A program made the translations under genes and the position numbers. From contig SVFI01000001.1 in the NCBI GenBank assembly GCA_015056905.1, forward strand, positions 204,113 to 268,112: a DNA stretch of 64,000 nucleotides. The letters are read 5' to 3'. The notes under the pieces were generated by a model that was not told the DNA's origin, searched no databases, and saw nothing but the letters and a program-made list of their open reading frames with translations. Positions 8,084 to 17,249 of the stretch are shown one piece after another (the first letter of the stretch is position 1; every line of letters begins with the position of its first letter). Source of the stretch: Lachnospiraceae bacterium (lineage in GTDB: Bacteria > Bacillota > Clostridia > Lachnospirales > Lachnospiraceae).

Positions 8084-9958
8084 CTAATATTTTAACTGCC
8101 CGTACGCCGCCTTAATTTTATCGACGATGGACTCTGTATCAATTCCGACTTCTTTTTTCAGAAGTTCCACATTACCATGTTCCACATACGCATCCGGCAA
8201 AGTAACAGCCACCACATTCACGTCCAAACCATTGTCATAGACATAGTCAAGTACCTTCTGTGAATAACCGCCGCTGAGCACGTTTTCTTCCAAGGTAACA
8301 ATCATCTCATGCTGCTCTGCTGCATCAAGAATGGCTTCCTCGTCCATCGGCTTCACAAAACGCGCATTGACGAGCGAGCAGTTTGCAAATCCTTCCTCTT
8401 TCAGGCGGATACGCACCTCTTCTGCTGTTTTTACCATACTTCCGACTGCAAAAAGTGCAATATCTTTTTCTTTGTAAATCCATTCTGCCTTTCCGTACTC
8501 AATCGGCTGTCTGTATTCTTTCAGACCGTCATACGCCTCTCCGCGCGGATAGCGGATTGCCATCGGTGCAGGGAAATCAATCGAATATTTGAGCATATCG
8601 GAAAGCTCCCATTTATTCTTCGGAGCCATGACATGCATATTCGGAATGCTCGATAAAAAGGACAAATCAAAAATACCCTGGTGTGTCTCTCCGTCGCTTC
8701 CGACAAGTCCTGCCCTATCGATAGCAAATGTGACCGGAAGGTTCTGGATACACACATCATGAAGCATCTGGTCATACGCTCTTTGCAGGAACGAAGAATA
8801 AATCGCAACGACCGGTTTCAGTCCGCCGGCTGCAAGTCCCGCCGCAAACGTAACCGCATGTTCTTCCGCAATTCCAACGTCAAAAAACCTCTCCGGAAAA
8901 CGGTTACGGAAACGTTTCAGTCCCGTTCCGTCCGGCATAGCTGCCGTGATGGCAACCACCTTGTCATCACGCTCTGCAATTTTATTCATCACCGTTGCAA
9001 ACACATCGGTGTAATTCGCTTTTGATTTCGGAGTCTTCGGGAGACCTGTCTCAATTTCGAACGGCTCCGCACCGTGGAATCTCGCCGGATGACGCTCCGC
9101 CGGCTCATATCCTTTCCCCTTCTGTGTAATTGCATGAATCAGCACCGCGCCGTTGATACGCTTTGCCTCACGAATCACTTTTACCATTCCCTGAATATCA
9201 TGCCCGTCCACAGGTCCCAGATATTTCACTCCCATATCTTCAAAAAACATTCCCGGAATCACAAGGTGCTTGAGACCGTTTTTGGCATTTTGAATCTTTT
9301 TGACAATGGAAGCACCATACTTTGGCATTTCTAAAAGTCTGTAATAAATACTGTCCTTCAAATCCAAATACTTTGCATCGGTACGGATGCTGTTCAGGTA
9401 AGAAGAAACCCCGCCGACGTTCTCTGATATGGACATATTGTTATCATTTAAAATAATAATATAATTTTTCTCTAATCTGGCTGCATTATTGAGCGCCTCA
9501 TACGCCATCCCTCCGGTCAGGGAACCGTCGCCGATGACAGCAACTATCGTGTGGTCCTGTCCCAAAATATCACGCGCTTCCACAAGCCCGAGTCCTGCAG
9601 ACACAGATGTGGAACTGTGTCCCGTGTCAAAGCTGTCGCAATCACTCTCTTTGCGCTTCGGAAAACCACTGATACCGCCGAATTTGCGCAGCGTCTCAAA
9701 GCCATCTCTTCTTCCGGTCAGGATTTTGTGCGTATATGCCTGATGCCCGACGTCCCAGATGATTTTGTCCTCCGGAAGGTCCAGTGCGAGATGCAGTGCC
9801 ATCGTCAGTTCCACCGCACCTAAGTTAGAGCCAAGATGACCTCCCGATACACTGATTTTTTCTATTAAAAAATCACGGATTTCCTGCGCGAGCACGTTGT
9901 AATCTTCCGGATTGATATGTTTTATGTCATTTGCTTTTGTTATTTTGTCAAGCAGCAT
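8084..9958 (-). CDS. dxs: 1-deoxy-D-xylulose-5-phosphate synthase
   Basis: This thiamine-diphosphate enzyme condenses pyruvate and glyceraldehyde 3-phosphate, the first step of the MEP isoprenoid pathway. The 624-residue length is normal. Visible motifs are the ThDP-binding GDGSLTGGMAYEALNNA (about residues 145-161), GHQAYTHKILTGR, and the transketolase pyrimidine-domain stretch DVGIAEEHAVTFAAGLA with the conserved Glu. It lies between ispA and tlyA; later pathway genes (dxr, ispG, uppS) are in the second cluster of this window. Confidence 0.97.
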   Translation of the reverse strand: MLLDKITKANDIKHINPEDYNVLAQEIRDFLIEKISVSGGHLGSNLGAVELTMALHLALDLPEDKIIWDVGHQAYTHKILTGRRDGFETLRKFGGISGFPKRKESDCDSFDTGHSSTSVSAGLGLVEARDILGQDHTIVAVIGDGSLTGGMAYEALNNAARLEKNYIIILNDNNMSISENVGGVSSYLNSIRTDAKYLDLKDSIYYRLLEMPKYGASIVKKIQNAKNGLKHLVIPGMFFEDMGVKYLGPVDGHDIQGMVKVIREAKRINGAVLIHAITQKGKGYEPAERHPARFHGAEPFEIETGLPKTPKSKANYTDVFATVMNKIAERDDKVVAITAAMPDGTGLKRFRNRFPERFFDVGIAEEHAVTFAAGLAAGGLKPVVAIYSSFLQRAYDQMLHDVCIQNLPVTFAIDRAGLVGSDGETHQGIFDLSFLSSIPNMHVMAPKNKWELSDMLKYSIDFPAPMAIRYPRGEAYDGLKEYRQPIEYGKAEWIYKEKDIALFAVGSMVKTAEEVRIRLKEEGFANCSLVNARFVKPMDEEAILDAAEQHEMIVTLEENVLSGGYSQKVLDYVYDNGLDVNVVAVTLPDAYVEHGNVELLKKEVGIDTESIVDKIKAAYGQLKY

Positions 9959-9982
9959 AACTCTACCTCTCAGTATCTGTTG

Positions 9983-10876
9983 TTACTTCGTCCTGTGAAT
10001 CAGCGAAAGAATGAGTTCATCCAAAAATGCGTGTTCTCCCGGAAGCTGTCCAAGAAGCTGCACCGCCTCTTTGGAAAGTGCTTCCACCTGTCGGGCAGAT
10101 GCTTCCAGCCCCGCCAGTGTTACATAAGTTTCTTTGTTATTTTTCACATCGCTTCCGACCGGTTTCCCAAGTTCCTGTTCCGAGCCGGTAATATCCAAAA
10201 TATCGTCCTGGATTTGGAATGCGATACCGATATTATACCCAATCTTCTCCAAAGCATTGATATATGTCTGCTCCGCACCTGCCAATATCGCCCCAATCAT
10301 AAGCGCTGACTGAATCAGGGCAGCCGTCTTATTTTCATGAATAAATAAAAGCTGGTCTTTAGAAAGCGGAAGCTGTCTCTTCTCCGCCTCCACATCACAG
10401 ACCTGTCCGCCTACCATACCGAAAATTCCGGCCTTGCGGGCAAGAACCATCATCGCACGCTCTGCACGGACATCTCCCGGATTCCTTTCAAACGCGGAAG
10501 CTGCAATTTCAAACGCATAATTTAAAAGCGCATCACCGGCAAGAATTGCCATCGCCTCACCGTATACGACATGCGTCGTCTTCATTCCGCGACGGTATTC
10601 ATCATTATCCATCGCTTCCAAATCATCATGCACAAGGGAATAGGTGTGAATCATCTCAAGCGCTGCCATAAAGGATTTGATAATCTCACCGTCCCCGCCG
10701 AACATACGGTACGTTTCCGCCATCAGCAGCGGACGGAGTCTCTTGCCGCCAACCTTCACGCTGTAGTTCATCGCCTCGAGCACCGTCTTCTGGTTCCCCT
10801 CTTCTTTCGGCAAAAAGGATAAAATAATCTCTTCCGTCTCCTGTGTTTTCTGACTAAGCATCGCATCAAAATTCAT
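9983..10876 (-). CDS. ispA: Farnesyl/geranyl diphosphate synthase (polyprenyl synthetase)
   Basis: The 297-residue protein carries the first aspartate-rich motif DDLEAMDND (about residues 99-107) and the second DDILD (about residue 224), both needed to bind Mg2+ and the diphosphate groups, plus GGKRLRP near the N-terminus. It elongates IPP/DMAPP to short-chain prenyl diphosphates, feeding UppS. The start codon overlaps the end of xseB by 11 bases and is preceded by AAGGAGG. Chain length (C10, C15 or C20) cannot be read with certainty. Confidence 0.93.
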   Translation of the reverse strand: MNFDAMLSQKTQETEEIILSFLPKEEGNQKTVLEAMNYSVKVGGKRLRPLLMAETYRMFGGDGEIIKSFMAALEMIHTYSLVHDDLEAMDNDEYRRGMKTTHVVYGEAMAILAGDALLNYAFEIAASAFERNPGDVRAERAMMVLARKAGIFGMVGGQVCDVEAEKRQLPLSKDQLLFIHENKTAALIQSALMIGAILAGAEQTYINALEKIGYNIGIAFQIQDDILDITGSEQELGKPVGSDVKNNKETYVTLAGLEASARQVEALSKEAVQLLGQLPGEHAFLDELILSLIHRTK

Positions 10877-11078
10877 CGGTCATTCCTCCTTCTGCAAGGA
10901 CTCTGACTTCCTTTTCCACTCTGTCAATCATACCATTGCAGAGATTGACAAGGGTAACGCCTTCTTTGTAAGCCGCAAAAGAATCTTCCAGCGAAGTCTC
11001 CGGCTGTTCCAATTTCTCTACGACTGCTTCTAATTTTTCAAATGCTTCCTCGAGAGAAAGCTGTTTTTCTTCACTCAT
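10866..11078 (-). CDS. xseB: Exodeoxyribonuclease VII small subunit
   Basis: This 70-residue helical protein matches XseB in length and in the motifs FEKLEAVVEKLEQPETSLEDSFAAYKEG. Several copies bind one XseA chain to form exonuclease VII, which degrades single-stranded DNA. The start overlaps the xseA stop by 4 bases and it is preceded by AGGAG. Confidence 0.95.
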   Translation of the reverse strand: MSEEKQLSLEEAFEKLEAVVEKLEQPETSLEDSFAAYKEGVTLVNLCNGMIDRVEKEVRVLAEGGMTDEF

Positions 11079-12283
11079 TCCGCTCTCCTGTCAACGCGTG
11101 TCGCCTGCGCTTCCACGCTTCCGTTTCGCAAATATATCGTAAGTGTATCGCCCGGCGTAATTTGATTTACGTCCGTCAGCGTTGTATCGTCCGATGTCGT
11201 CACATATGCGTATCCCTGCTTTAATTTTGCCAGCGGAGAAAGGCTCTCAAGTTTGGCCGCATAAAGTGCCAGCTCATTCCTCTTAAAAAGAAGTCTGGAC
11301 TCCATCGCTCTGACAATCTCTTCCTCCATGGAAAGAATACGCATACGGTGTTCTTTCATTATGGCTTGCGGGGATACTGTTTTTAATTTCAGGGAAAAGT
11401 TTTCTGTCCGCATCCTCTCCCTGGCACATCTTGCAAGCATCGCATCTGCCAAAGAACGTTTCAGCTGTGCAATCCTGCGCAAAACCTCCTCCATATCGCA
11501 CACGGCAAGTTCTGCTCCTGCCGACGGTGTCGGTGCACGAAGGTCCGATACATAATCAATGATTGTCGTGTCCGTCTCATGTCCGACCGCAGAAATAACC
11601 GGAACCTGACAGTCAAACACCGCCTGCGCTACCTCTCGGCTGTTAAACGCCCAAAGGTCTTCCATACTTCCGCCGCCCCGGCCGACAATCATGACATCCA
11701 CACCTTCCGTATCGAGAGTACGGATTCCTTCCACAATGCTCGGCACCGCATATTCCCCCTGCACGATGGCGGGATAAAGAATAATTTCAATGTACGGATT
11801 CCTGCGTTTTGCAACATTGATAATGTCCCTCACCGCCGCTCCGGTACTCGCTGTCACAACCCCGAGTCTCTTGACATAGCGCGGAATCGGCTGTTTGTAA
11901 CAGGCATCAAACATGCCCATCTCCTCAAGCTCTTTTTTGAGCTTTTCGTACTGTTCATATAACGCTCCGCCGCCTGCCTGCTCTATCTGTCTGGCATAAA
12001 GCTGATATTTTCCGTCCCGCTCATACACATCAATGCTTCCGCCGACAATGACCTGCAGCCCATCGACCATGCGAAAATCCAGTCCGCTCCGGTTACCCGC
12101 AAACATGACACACGAAATAGCAGCTCCACTGTCTTTTAAGGTAAAATAAATGTGACCGGAGCCATGGTACTTGACATTGCTCAACTCACCCTTAATCAAA
12201 ATGGAACTGCATAAAAAATCCTGGGTAAACATATTCTTGATGTAACTGTTAATCTGGCTTACGGAATATACATTCTGCTTCAT
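11075..12283 (-). CDS. xseA: Exodeoxyribonuclease VII large subunit
   Basis: The 402-residue protein begins with an OB-fold (about residues 5-100, SVSQINSYIKNMFTQDF and GELSNVKYHGSGHIYFTLKD) followed by the catalytic domain with IIVGRGGGSMEDLWAFN-type residues (VMIVGRGGGSMEDLWAFNSR) and ISAVGHETDTTIIDYVSDLRAPTPSAGAE. A helical, basic C-terminal part binds XseB. It is slightly shorter than the E. coli enzyme (about 450). It starts 3 bases after nusB. Confidence 0.96.
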   Translation of the reverse strand: MKQNVYSVSQINSYIKNMFTQDFLCSSILIKGELSNVKYHGSGHIYFTLKDSGAAISCVMFAGNRSGLDFRMVDGLQVIVGGSIDVYERDGKYQLYARQIEQAGGGALYEQYEKLKKELEEMGMFDACYKQPIPRYVKRLGVVTASTGAAVRDIINVAKRRNPYIEIILYPAIVQGEYAVPSIVEGIRTLDTEGVDVMIVGRGGGSMEDLWAFNSREVAQAVFDCQVPVISAVGHETDTTIIDYVSDLRAPTPSAGAELAVCDMEEVLRRIAQLKRSLADAMLARCARERMRTENFSLKLKTVSPQAIMKEHRMRILSMEEEIVRAMESRLLFKRNELALYAAKLESLSPLAKLKQGYAYVTTSDDTTLTDVNQITPGDTLTIYLRNGSVEAQATRVDRRAE

Positions 12284-12286
12284 CGC

Positions 12287-12703
12287 CTATTTATCTTCCT
12301 TTGGCACAAACTTTGCAAGCACGCCGTTGATAAACGCCGGGGACTCCTGCGCTGCATATTTCTTTGCAAGTTCCACGGCCTCATTGATTGCCACGGAACC
12401 CGGAATGCTCTCGTCGTAAACAATTTCATACACGGCAAGACGAAGAATGGCAAGTTCCACCTTTCCGAGTCTGCCAACATTCCATCCCGTTGACTTCTCA
12501 TCAATCTGTGCATCAATCTCATTCAGTTTCGCAACAACAGCGTCAAATTTTTCCTGTATCTGCTGCTGCTCTTTTTCCGTCATTCCTTCCTGCTCTTCAT
12601 CACCGAAAAAGAACTCTGCCTGCTGCGCAAGTTCCTCCTCATCATTGAAGGCAACACGGAAGACCAATTGAAATACTTTTTCTCTCAGTTTACTTCTGCT
12701 CAT
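12287..12703 (-). CDS. nusB: Transcription antitermination factor NusB
   Basis: NusB binds boxA RNA with S10 and supports antitermination of rRNA operons. The 138-residue all-helical protein has the typical start SRSKLREKVFQLVFRVAF and C-terminal motifs ILRLAVYEIVYDESIPGSVAINEAVELAKKY (split here for reading) and FINGVLAKFV. The acidic insertion FGDEEQEGMTEKEQQQ is common in Lachnospiraceae. It lies between asp23 and xseA. Confidence 0.95.
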   Translation of the reverse strand: MSRSKLREKVFQLVFRVAFNDEEELAQQAEFFFGDEEQEGMTEKEQQQIQEKFDAVVAKLNEIDAQIDEKSTGWNVGRLGKVELAILRLAVYEIVYDESIPGSVAINEAVELAKKYAAQESPAFINGVLAKFVPKEDK

Positions 12704-12724
12704 CTGCTAGTCCTAACTTTATGT

Positions 12725-13111
12725 TTATTTCACTTCCTGCATATTGACACCGGCAATACGGATATTCACATCGGAAACCGTAAGTCCCGTCATATTTTCA
12801 ATTGCAGCTTTTACCTTTGCCTGTACATTCTGACATGTCTGCGGAATGTTGTGACCATACTCAATCATAATGGCAAGTTCTAAGGAAACCACGCCCTCGA
12901 GCACTTCTACTTTGACACCCTTGGTAAGCTTTTTCATGCCAACCTTGCTCATAAGTTCATTCGTAATATTGCCAACCAGTGCAGATACGCCGTCTACTTC
13001 CGTCGCAGCAAGCGATGCAATCATAGCTACCACGTCATCGGCAATCTGAACTGCTCCTAATTTATCATCCTCTTTTAAAGTGTAAGTACCACGTTCTGTA
13101 TTTTTTTCCAT
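12725..13111 (-). CDS. Asp23/Gls24 family envelope stress protein
   Basis: The 128-residue protein matches the Asp23/Gls24 (DUF322) family, with GAVQIADDVVAMIASLAATEVDGV near the N-terminus and VSLELAIMIEYGHNIPQTCQNVQ in the second half. Members are small cytoplasmic, sometimes membrane-tethered proteins linked to envelope homeostasis. In spore-formers a copy directly upstream of nusB is common (YqhY in B. subtilis). It is the first gene of the ten-gene operon, with GGAGG at good spacing and a promoter just upstream. Confidence 0.9.
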   Translation of the reverse strand: MEKNTERGTYTLKEDDKLGAVQIADDVVAMIASLAATEVDGVSALVGNITNELMSKVGMKKLTKGVKVEVLEGVVSLELAIMIEYGHNIPQTCQNVQAKVKAAIENMTGLTVSDVNIRIAGVNMQEVK

Positions 13112-13141
13112 TTTGTGGTCCTCCTTTCCATATTTATCAGA

Positions 13142-13170
13142 ATTATATCAAATCTTTCTCTATTATTCAA
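13142..13170 (-). promoter_or_regulatory. Candidate sigma-A promoter of the asp23-nusB-...-recN operon
   Basis: TTGAAT (13165-13170) and TATAAT (13142-13147) are separated by 17 bases on the minus strand, about 30 bases before the asp23 start. The -35 overlaps the last codons of the upstream transglutaminase gene. Confidence 0.7.
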
Positions 13171-14383
13171 TCCAGAAAATCAGTGTATACAATTCGTCGT
13201 TATAGCTGTATGACACAGAAGACGACTGCTTCATATACGAAAAAATTTCCTGCTGCGTAATCAGACGCTCTTTCATTTGCTGATACAGTACAGCATCCGC
13301 ACACATAAAAGTGACACAATTTTGGCCGACTGTCGCCGCCTGTTCAAACAACACCTTGAGCGATGTCTCATCGTAGGCTGTAAAGTACAGACCTTCCCTG
13401 ACATAGTAATTGTTCCTCGTCGCCACACATGCAGGGAGCGGAACGACATTATCTATGACATGGGATTTTGTAAGTTGCTGCGTCGTAATCAGAAAATATT
13501 CATAATTGACGGACTCCGGTCCCGCCATGCCCGACGATGTATTTCCCGGTCTCACGTAACCTGCATCTCCCCATGTCGGATCCATATAATAATATTCTCC
13601 GTCCACGCGAACCAGATTCCAGGAGTGAAGTTCTCCGTCCACACTACCGTAGGCGAGCGTAATTTCAACTCCCATCTGCGACAAAATGTATTGTGTCGCC
13701 TTGGCATAGCCCTGACATACGCTCTCTCCGCCTATAAATACCGAGCATATATTCTGGTTATTCTCACTGTTTGGCGTATACGTTGTATTGCGAATAATAT
13801 ATTCGTATACGTATTTCACCTTTTCGTACTGACCGAGCGTCCCCGGCGCACCTGAGATGCACTGCTGCACATAAGCATTTATTTTCTGCCAGTTTTCCTG
13901 AACCTCTTCCTCCGTCATATGGTAATTCGGAGAAAATGTAATGCGGATAACCTCCGTATTGCGGAGCTGCTTTTCTATTTGATATGCAGCGCAATAAAAA
14001 ATATCCGGATGGTCGTTCATCACACACTGGAACACTCTGCCCACCATGTTTTCATCCACCGTTTCCAGCACGACATCCTCCCTTGCAATGATGGACTCAT
14101 ACATCTGGCTGTACACGGTTTTCTCCTCATCGGAAAGCGCATTATAATAATACAGGATATTCTGTTGTTGCAATACAACTGTATCACCGGTCTGTGCATC
14201 CCCTGATTCGGCAACATACTCAGAATCCGGAGCTGTCGCACCGCTTGACTCTATCCCGCCTGCTGCCAAAGCACCTTGGGAAGTCGCACTCTCTCCCCTG
14301 TCAGGCAACACAGCTGCCACGATAATTCCGATAATACCTATGATACAAAAAACTGCAACTCGACTCGTCCACTTTTCACTCAT
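13163..14383 (-). CDS. Membrane-anchored transglutaminase-like protein
   Basis: The 406-residue protein has an N-terminal transmembrane segment (about residues 9-27) and an outward-facing domain. The transglutaminase-core fold is supported by a plausible Cys-His-Asp triad: Cys223 in GESVCQGYAKA, His253 in ELHSWNLVRV and Asp268 in YYYMDPTWGD. Such domains in bacteria are usually proteases or cross-linking enzymes; the substrate is unknown. It starts 3 bases after prfC, so it is co-transcribed with deoB and prfC although no functional link is obvious. Its product could act on the cell envelope or the spore, but that is inference. Confidence 0.82.
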   Translation of the reverse strand: MSEKWTSRVAVFCIIGIIGIIVAAVLPDRGESATSQGALAAGGIESSGATAPDSEYVAESGDAQTGDTVVLQQQNILYYYNALSDEEKTVYSQMYESIIAREDVVLETVDENMVGRVFQCVMNDHPDIFYCAAYQIEKQLRNTEVIRITFSPNYHMTEEEVQENWQKINAYVQQCISGAPGTLGQYEKVKYVYEYIIRNTTYTPNSENNQNICSVFIGGESVCQGYAKATQYILSQMGVEITLAYGSVDGELHSWNLVRVDGEYYYMDPTWGDAGYVRPGNTSSGMAGPESVNYEYFLITTQQLTKSHVIDNVVPLPACVATRNNYYVREGLYFTAYDETSLKVLFEQAATVGQNCVTFMCADAVLYQQMKERLITQQEIFSYMKQSSSVSYSYNDELYTLIFWIE

Positions 14384-14386
14384 ACT

Positions 14387-15979
14387 TTAATTCTTACCAA
14401 ATTCTGCCAACTTTAATCCTTCGTTACGATTGAGCACCATCTGAACACTCCACTCATTGATAAAGAGAAGAAGCGGACGTTCTTTTAAGTCCGTTACCTT
14501 CTTCATATCCGAAGTGCCGACAATGCGGTTCAAATCAATATCGTCATTTTCCACCCAGCGGATGTACTCGTACGGAAGCGGCTCTAAACGGATATCTACA
14601 TTGTATTCATTTTCCAGACGGTATTTTAATACATCAAACTGAAGAACACCGACAACGCCGACAATAATCTCCTCCATACCGGTATTAAACTCTTTGAATA
14701 TCTGGATGGCACCTTCCTGTGCAATCTGTGTGATACCTTTGACAAACTGTTTTCTCTTCATCGTATCGAGCTGACGCACACGTGCGAAATGCTCCGGTGC
14801 AAATGTCGGGATACCCGCATATTCAAAGCTCTCTTTTGGCATACAGATAGTATCTCCGATAGAGAAAATACCCGGGTCAAATACCCCGATGATATCGCCT
14901 GCATACGCCTCATCGAGAATCTTACGCGAATCTGCCATAATCTGCTGCGGTTGCGAAAGGCGCATTACCTTGTTACCCTGTACATGCTTTACTTCCATGC
15001 CTGCATCAAAGCGGCCGGAACAGATACGCATAAACGCCACTCTGTCACGATGCGCCTTGTTCATATTCGCCTGAATTTTAAATACAAAAGCGGAAAAATC
15101 ATTTTCCACCGGATCGATGAGTCCTTTGTCCGACACTCTCGGAAGCGGTGTCGTTGTCATTTCCAAAAAGTGTTTCAGGAACACTTCCACACCGAAGTTT
15201 GTCAGAGCCGAACCGAAAAATACCGGTGTCAGATTTCCCTTCTGCACTTCCTCAAGATCAAACTCTGCACTCGCTCCGTCCAAAAGTTCAATCTCATCGT
15301 TGAGCAGGGAAAGTGCATCTTCACCGATTTGAGTTTTCAGCTTGTCCCCGTCATCAATGGAAATAATCTCGGTCTCTCCCTCTTTCGTACCCTTTTCCGT
15401 GTCGGAGAAGGTAAACACATTGCGGGATTTACGCTCATACACCCCTTTGAACTGCTTTCCGGAACCGATCGGCCAGTTCACCGGACATGTCGCGATTCCG
15501 AGTTCTTTTTCAATTTCATCGAGAAGCTCAAACGTATCGTTCGCATCCCGGTCCATTTTGTTGATAAATGTAAAAATCGGTATTTTACGCATAACACATA
15601 CCTTAAAAAGTTTACGTGTCTGCGCCTCCACACCCTTGCTCGCATCGATAACCATAACCGCGGAATCCGCCGCCATCAGAGTACGATACGTATCTTCCGA
15701 GAAATCCTGATGTCCCGGAGTATCCAAAATATTGATGCAGAATCCGTCATACTCGAACTGCAATACGGAAGACGTAACGGAAATACCTCTCTCTTTTTCA
15801 ATTTCCATCCAGTCCGACACTGCATGTCTGGCTGTTGCCTTACCCTTTACGCTACCTGCAAGGTTGATGGCACCTCCGTATAACAGGAATTTTTCTGTTA
15901 AAGTCGTTTTACCTGCGTCCGGATGCGAGATAATAGCAAACGTCCTTCTCTTATTTATCTCTGCGTCATATTTACTCAC
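14387..15979 (-). CDS. prfC: Peptide chain release factor 3
   Basis: RF3 is a translational GTPase that recycles RF1/RF2 from the ribosome. The 530-residue protein shows SHPDAGKTTLTEK (G1, about residues 18-30), the switch region with RGISVTSSVLQFEY, DTPGHQDFSEDTYRTL (G3) and FINKMDRDA (G4), and the C-terminal RF3-specific domain (FVKGITQIAQEGAIQIF). The start is GTG with GGAGG upstream. RF3 rather than EF-G is supported by length and by the G-domain wording. Confidence 0.96.
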   Translation of the reverse strand: MSKYDAEINKRRTFAIISHPDAGKTTLTEKFLLYGGAINLAGSVKGKATARHAVSDWMEIEKERGISVTSSVLQFEYDGFCINILDTPGHQDFSEDTYRTLMAADSAVMVIDASKGVEAQTRKLFKVCVMRKIPIFTFINKMDRDANDTFELLDEIEKELGIATCPVNWPIGSGKQFKGVYERKSRNVFTFSDTEKGTKEGETEIISIDDGDKLKTQIGEDALSLLNDEIELLDGASAEFDLEEVQKGNLTPVFFGSALTNFGVEVFLKHFLEMTTTPLPRVSDKGLIDPVENDFSAFVFKIQANMNKAHRDRVAFMRICSGRFDAGMEVKHVQGNKVMRLSQPQQIMADSRKILDEAYAGDIIGVFDPGIFSIGDTICMPKESFEYAGIPTFAPEHFARVRQLDTMKRKQFVKGITQIAQEGAIQIFKEFNTGMEEIIVGVVGVLQFDVLKYRLENEYNVDIRLEPLPYEYIRWVENDDIDLNRIVGTSDMKKVTDLKERPLLLFINEWSVQMVLNRNEGLKLAEFGKN

Positions 15980-16011
15980 TTGTCTTTTCCTCCAGCTCTT
16001 ATGTTCTTAAA

Positions 16012-17172
16012 TTACAGCATACTGCTGCCGTCAATCTCACCTGCTACCCCGAGATACTCAAGTACGGTTGCGCCGATATCCGCAAACGCCTTCTTCGTCC
16101 CGAGGTTCTCTGCCTGAATGTTCTTCCCGTACATAAGGCACGGTGTATACTCACGTGAATGGTCGGTCGACTGCACATATCCCGGGTCACATCCGTGATC
16201 CGCCGTGATAATAAGCACATCATCCGCTCTCATCTTTTCCATAATGGCAGGCAGTTTTTCATCAAAATAGGCGAGCGCCTTCGCATAGCCGTCAATGTCA
16301 TTGCGATGCCCATATAACATATCATAATCCACGAGATTGATAAAGCACAAACCTTCAAAATCTTTGTCAAGATAAGAAAGTGTCTTCTCGATACCGTCCG
16401 CATTCCCTGTCGTGTATGTGTGCTCTGTAATGCCGGCACCTGCAAAAATATCATAAATCTTACCGACCGCTATCACATCTTTTCCCGCTTCGGAAAGATA
16501 GGAAAGCATGGTTTTCTTCGGCGGAACAAGGGAATAATCATGTCTGCGCGATGTTCTTGTATAGTTTCCGCTCTCCCCGATAAAAGGACGTGCAATCACA
16601 CGTCCGACACCGTGCTCACCCGTCAGCATTTCCCTCGCTGTTTTGCAGTATTCATACAGTTTTTCTACAGAAACAACGTCCTCATGGGCTGCAATCTGAA
16701 ATACGCTGTCAGCCGATGTATAGACAATCAAATCTCCCGTCTTCACATGCTCATCACCGTATACTTTGATAACTTCCGTTCCGGAATACGGCTTATTGCA
16801 GAGAACACCTCTTCCCGTTCTCCTTGTAAACTCATCGAGCACCTCCTGCGGAAACCCATCCGGATACGTCGGAAGCGGTTTTTCGGAAATCACTCCCGCT
16901 ATCTCCCAATGTCCGATGGTCGTATCTTTCCCGCATGACTTTTCTGTCATACGTGCAATACGGGCAAGCGGCTCTGCCACCGGCAAAGCCTTCCCCGCTA
17001 CGTCAACACCGTCTATATTAAACAAACCGAGTTTCTGCATATTCGGCATCTGAAAAAAATCCGAGCTGCTGCATGACCCAATCGTATTCGTTCCCGCGTC
17101 ACCATACGACTGCGCATCCGGCATCGCACCGATTCCAAAGCTGTCCAGCACAATCAAAAATACTCTTTTCAT
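16012..17172 (-). CDS. deoB: Phosphopentomutase
   Basis: DeoB interconverts ribose 5-phosphate and ribose 1-phosphate (also the deoxy forms) in nucleoside salvage. The 386-residue protein begins RVFLIVLDSFGIGAMPDA, with the metal-binding Asp, has GKDTTIGHWE containing the phosphorylated Thr, and ends with IITADHGCDPGY and STDHSREYTPC, which provide metal ligands. AAAGGAGG precedes the ATG. It is probably first in a deoB-prfC-transglutaminase operon, between spoIIIAH and asp23. Confidence 0.96.
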   Translation of the reverse strand: MKRVFLIVLDSFGIGAMPDAQSYGDAGTNTIGSCSSSDFFQMPNMQKLGLFNIDGVDVAGKALPVAEPLARIARMTEKSCGKDTTIGHWEIAGVISEKPLPTYPDGFPQEVLDEFTRRTGRGVLCNKPYSGTEVIKVYGDEHVKTGDLIVYTSADSVFQIAAHEDVVSVEKLYEYCKTAREMLTGEHGVGRVIARPFIGESGNYTRTSRRHDYSLVPPKKTMLSYLSEAGKDVIAVGKIYDIFAGAGITEHTYTTGNADGIEKTLSYLDKDFEGLCFINLVDYDMLYGHRNDIDGYAKALAYFDEKLPAIMEKMRADDVLIITADHGCDPGYVQSTDHSREYTPCLMYGKNIQAENLGTKKAFADIGATVLEYLGVAGEIDGSSML

Positions 17173-17220
17173 AAACTGCCTCCTTTTCTGCTTGTATTCT
17201 TCCCATTTTTTCCATGTAAA

Positions 17221-17249
17221 AGTATACCATAATCACGGAATTTTGACAC
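17221..17249 (-). promoter_or_regulatory. Candidate extended -10 promoter of deoB
   Basis: TATACT (17221-17226) with an upstream TG gives an extended -10 element on the minus strand; the -35 is a weak GTGTCA (17244-17249) at 17 bases. No terminator is seen after spoIIIAH, so read-through from the spoIIIA operon is also possible. Confidence 0.5.

Noticed and set aside
12280..12522. Alternative minus-strand frame overlapping nusB
   Set aside because: It lies inside nusB in another frame and has no ribosome site or conserved motif.
14789..15883. Plus-strand open frame of 364 codons opposite prfC
   Set aside because: prfC is a clear full-length gene with all GTPase motifs; the antisense frame has no start signals and a His/Arg/Cys-rich product typical of shadow frames.
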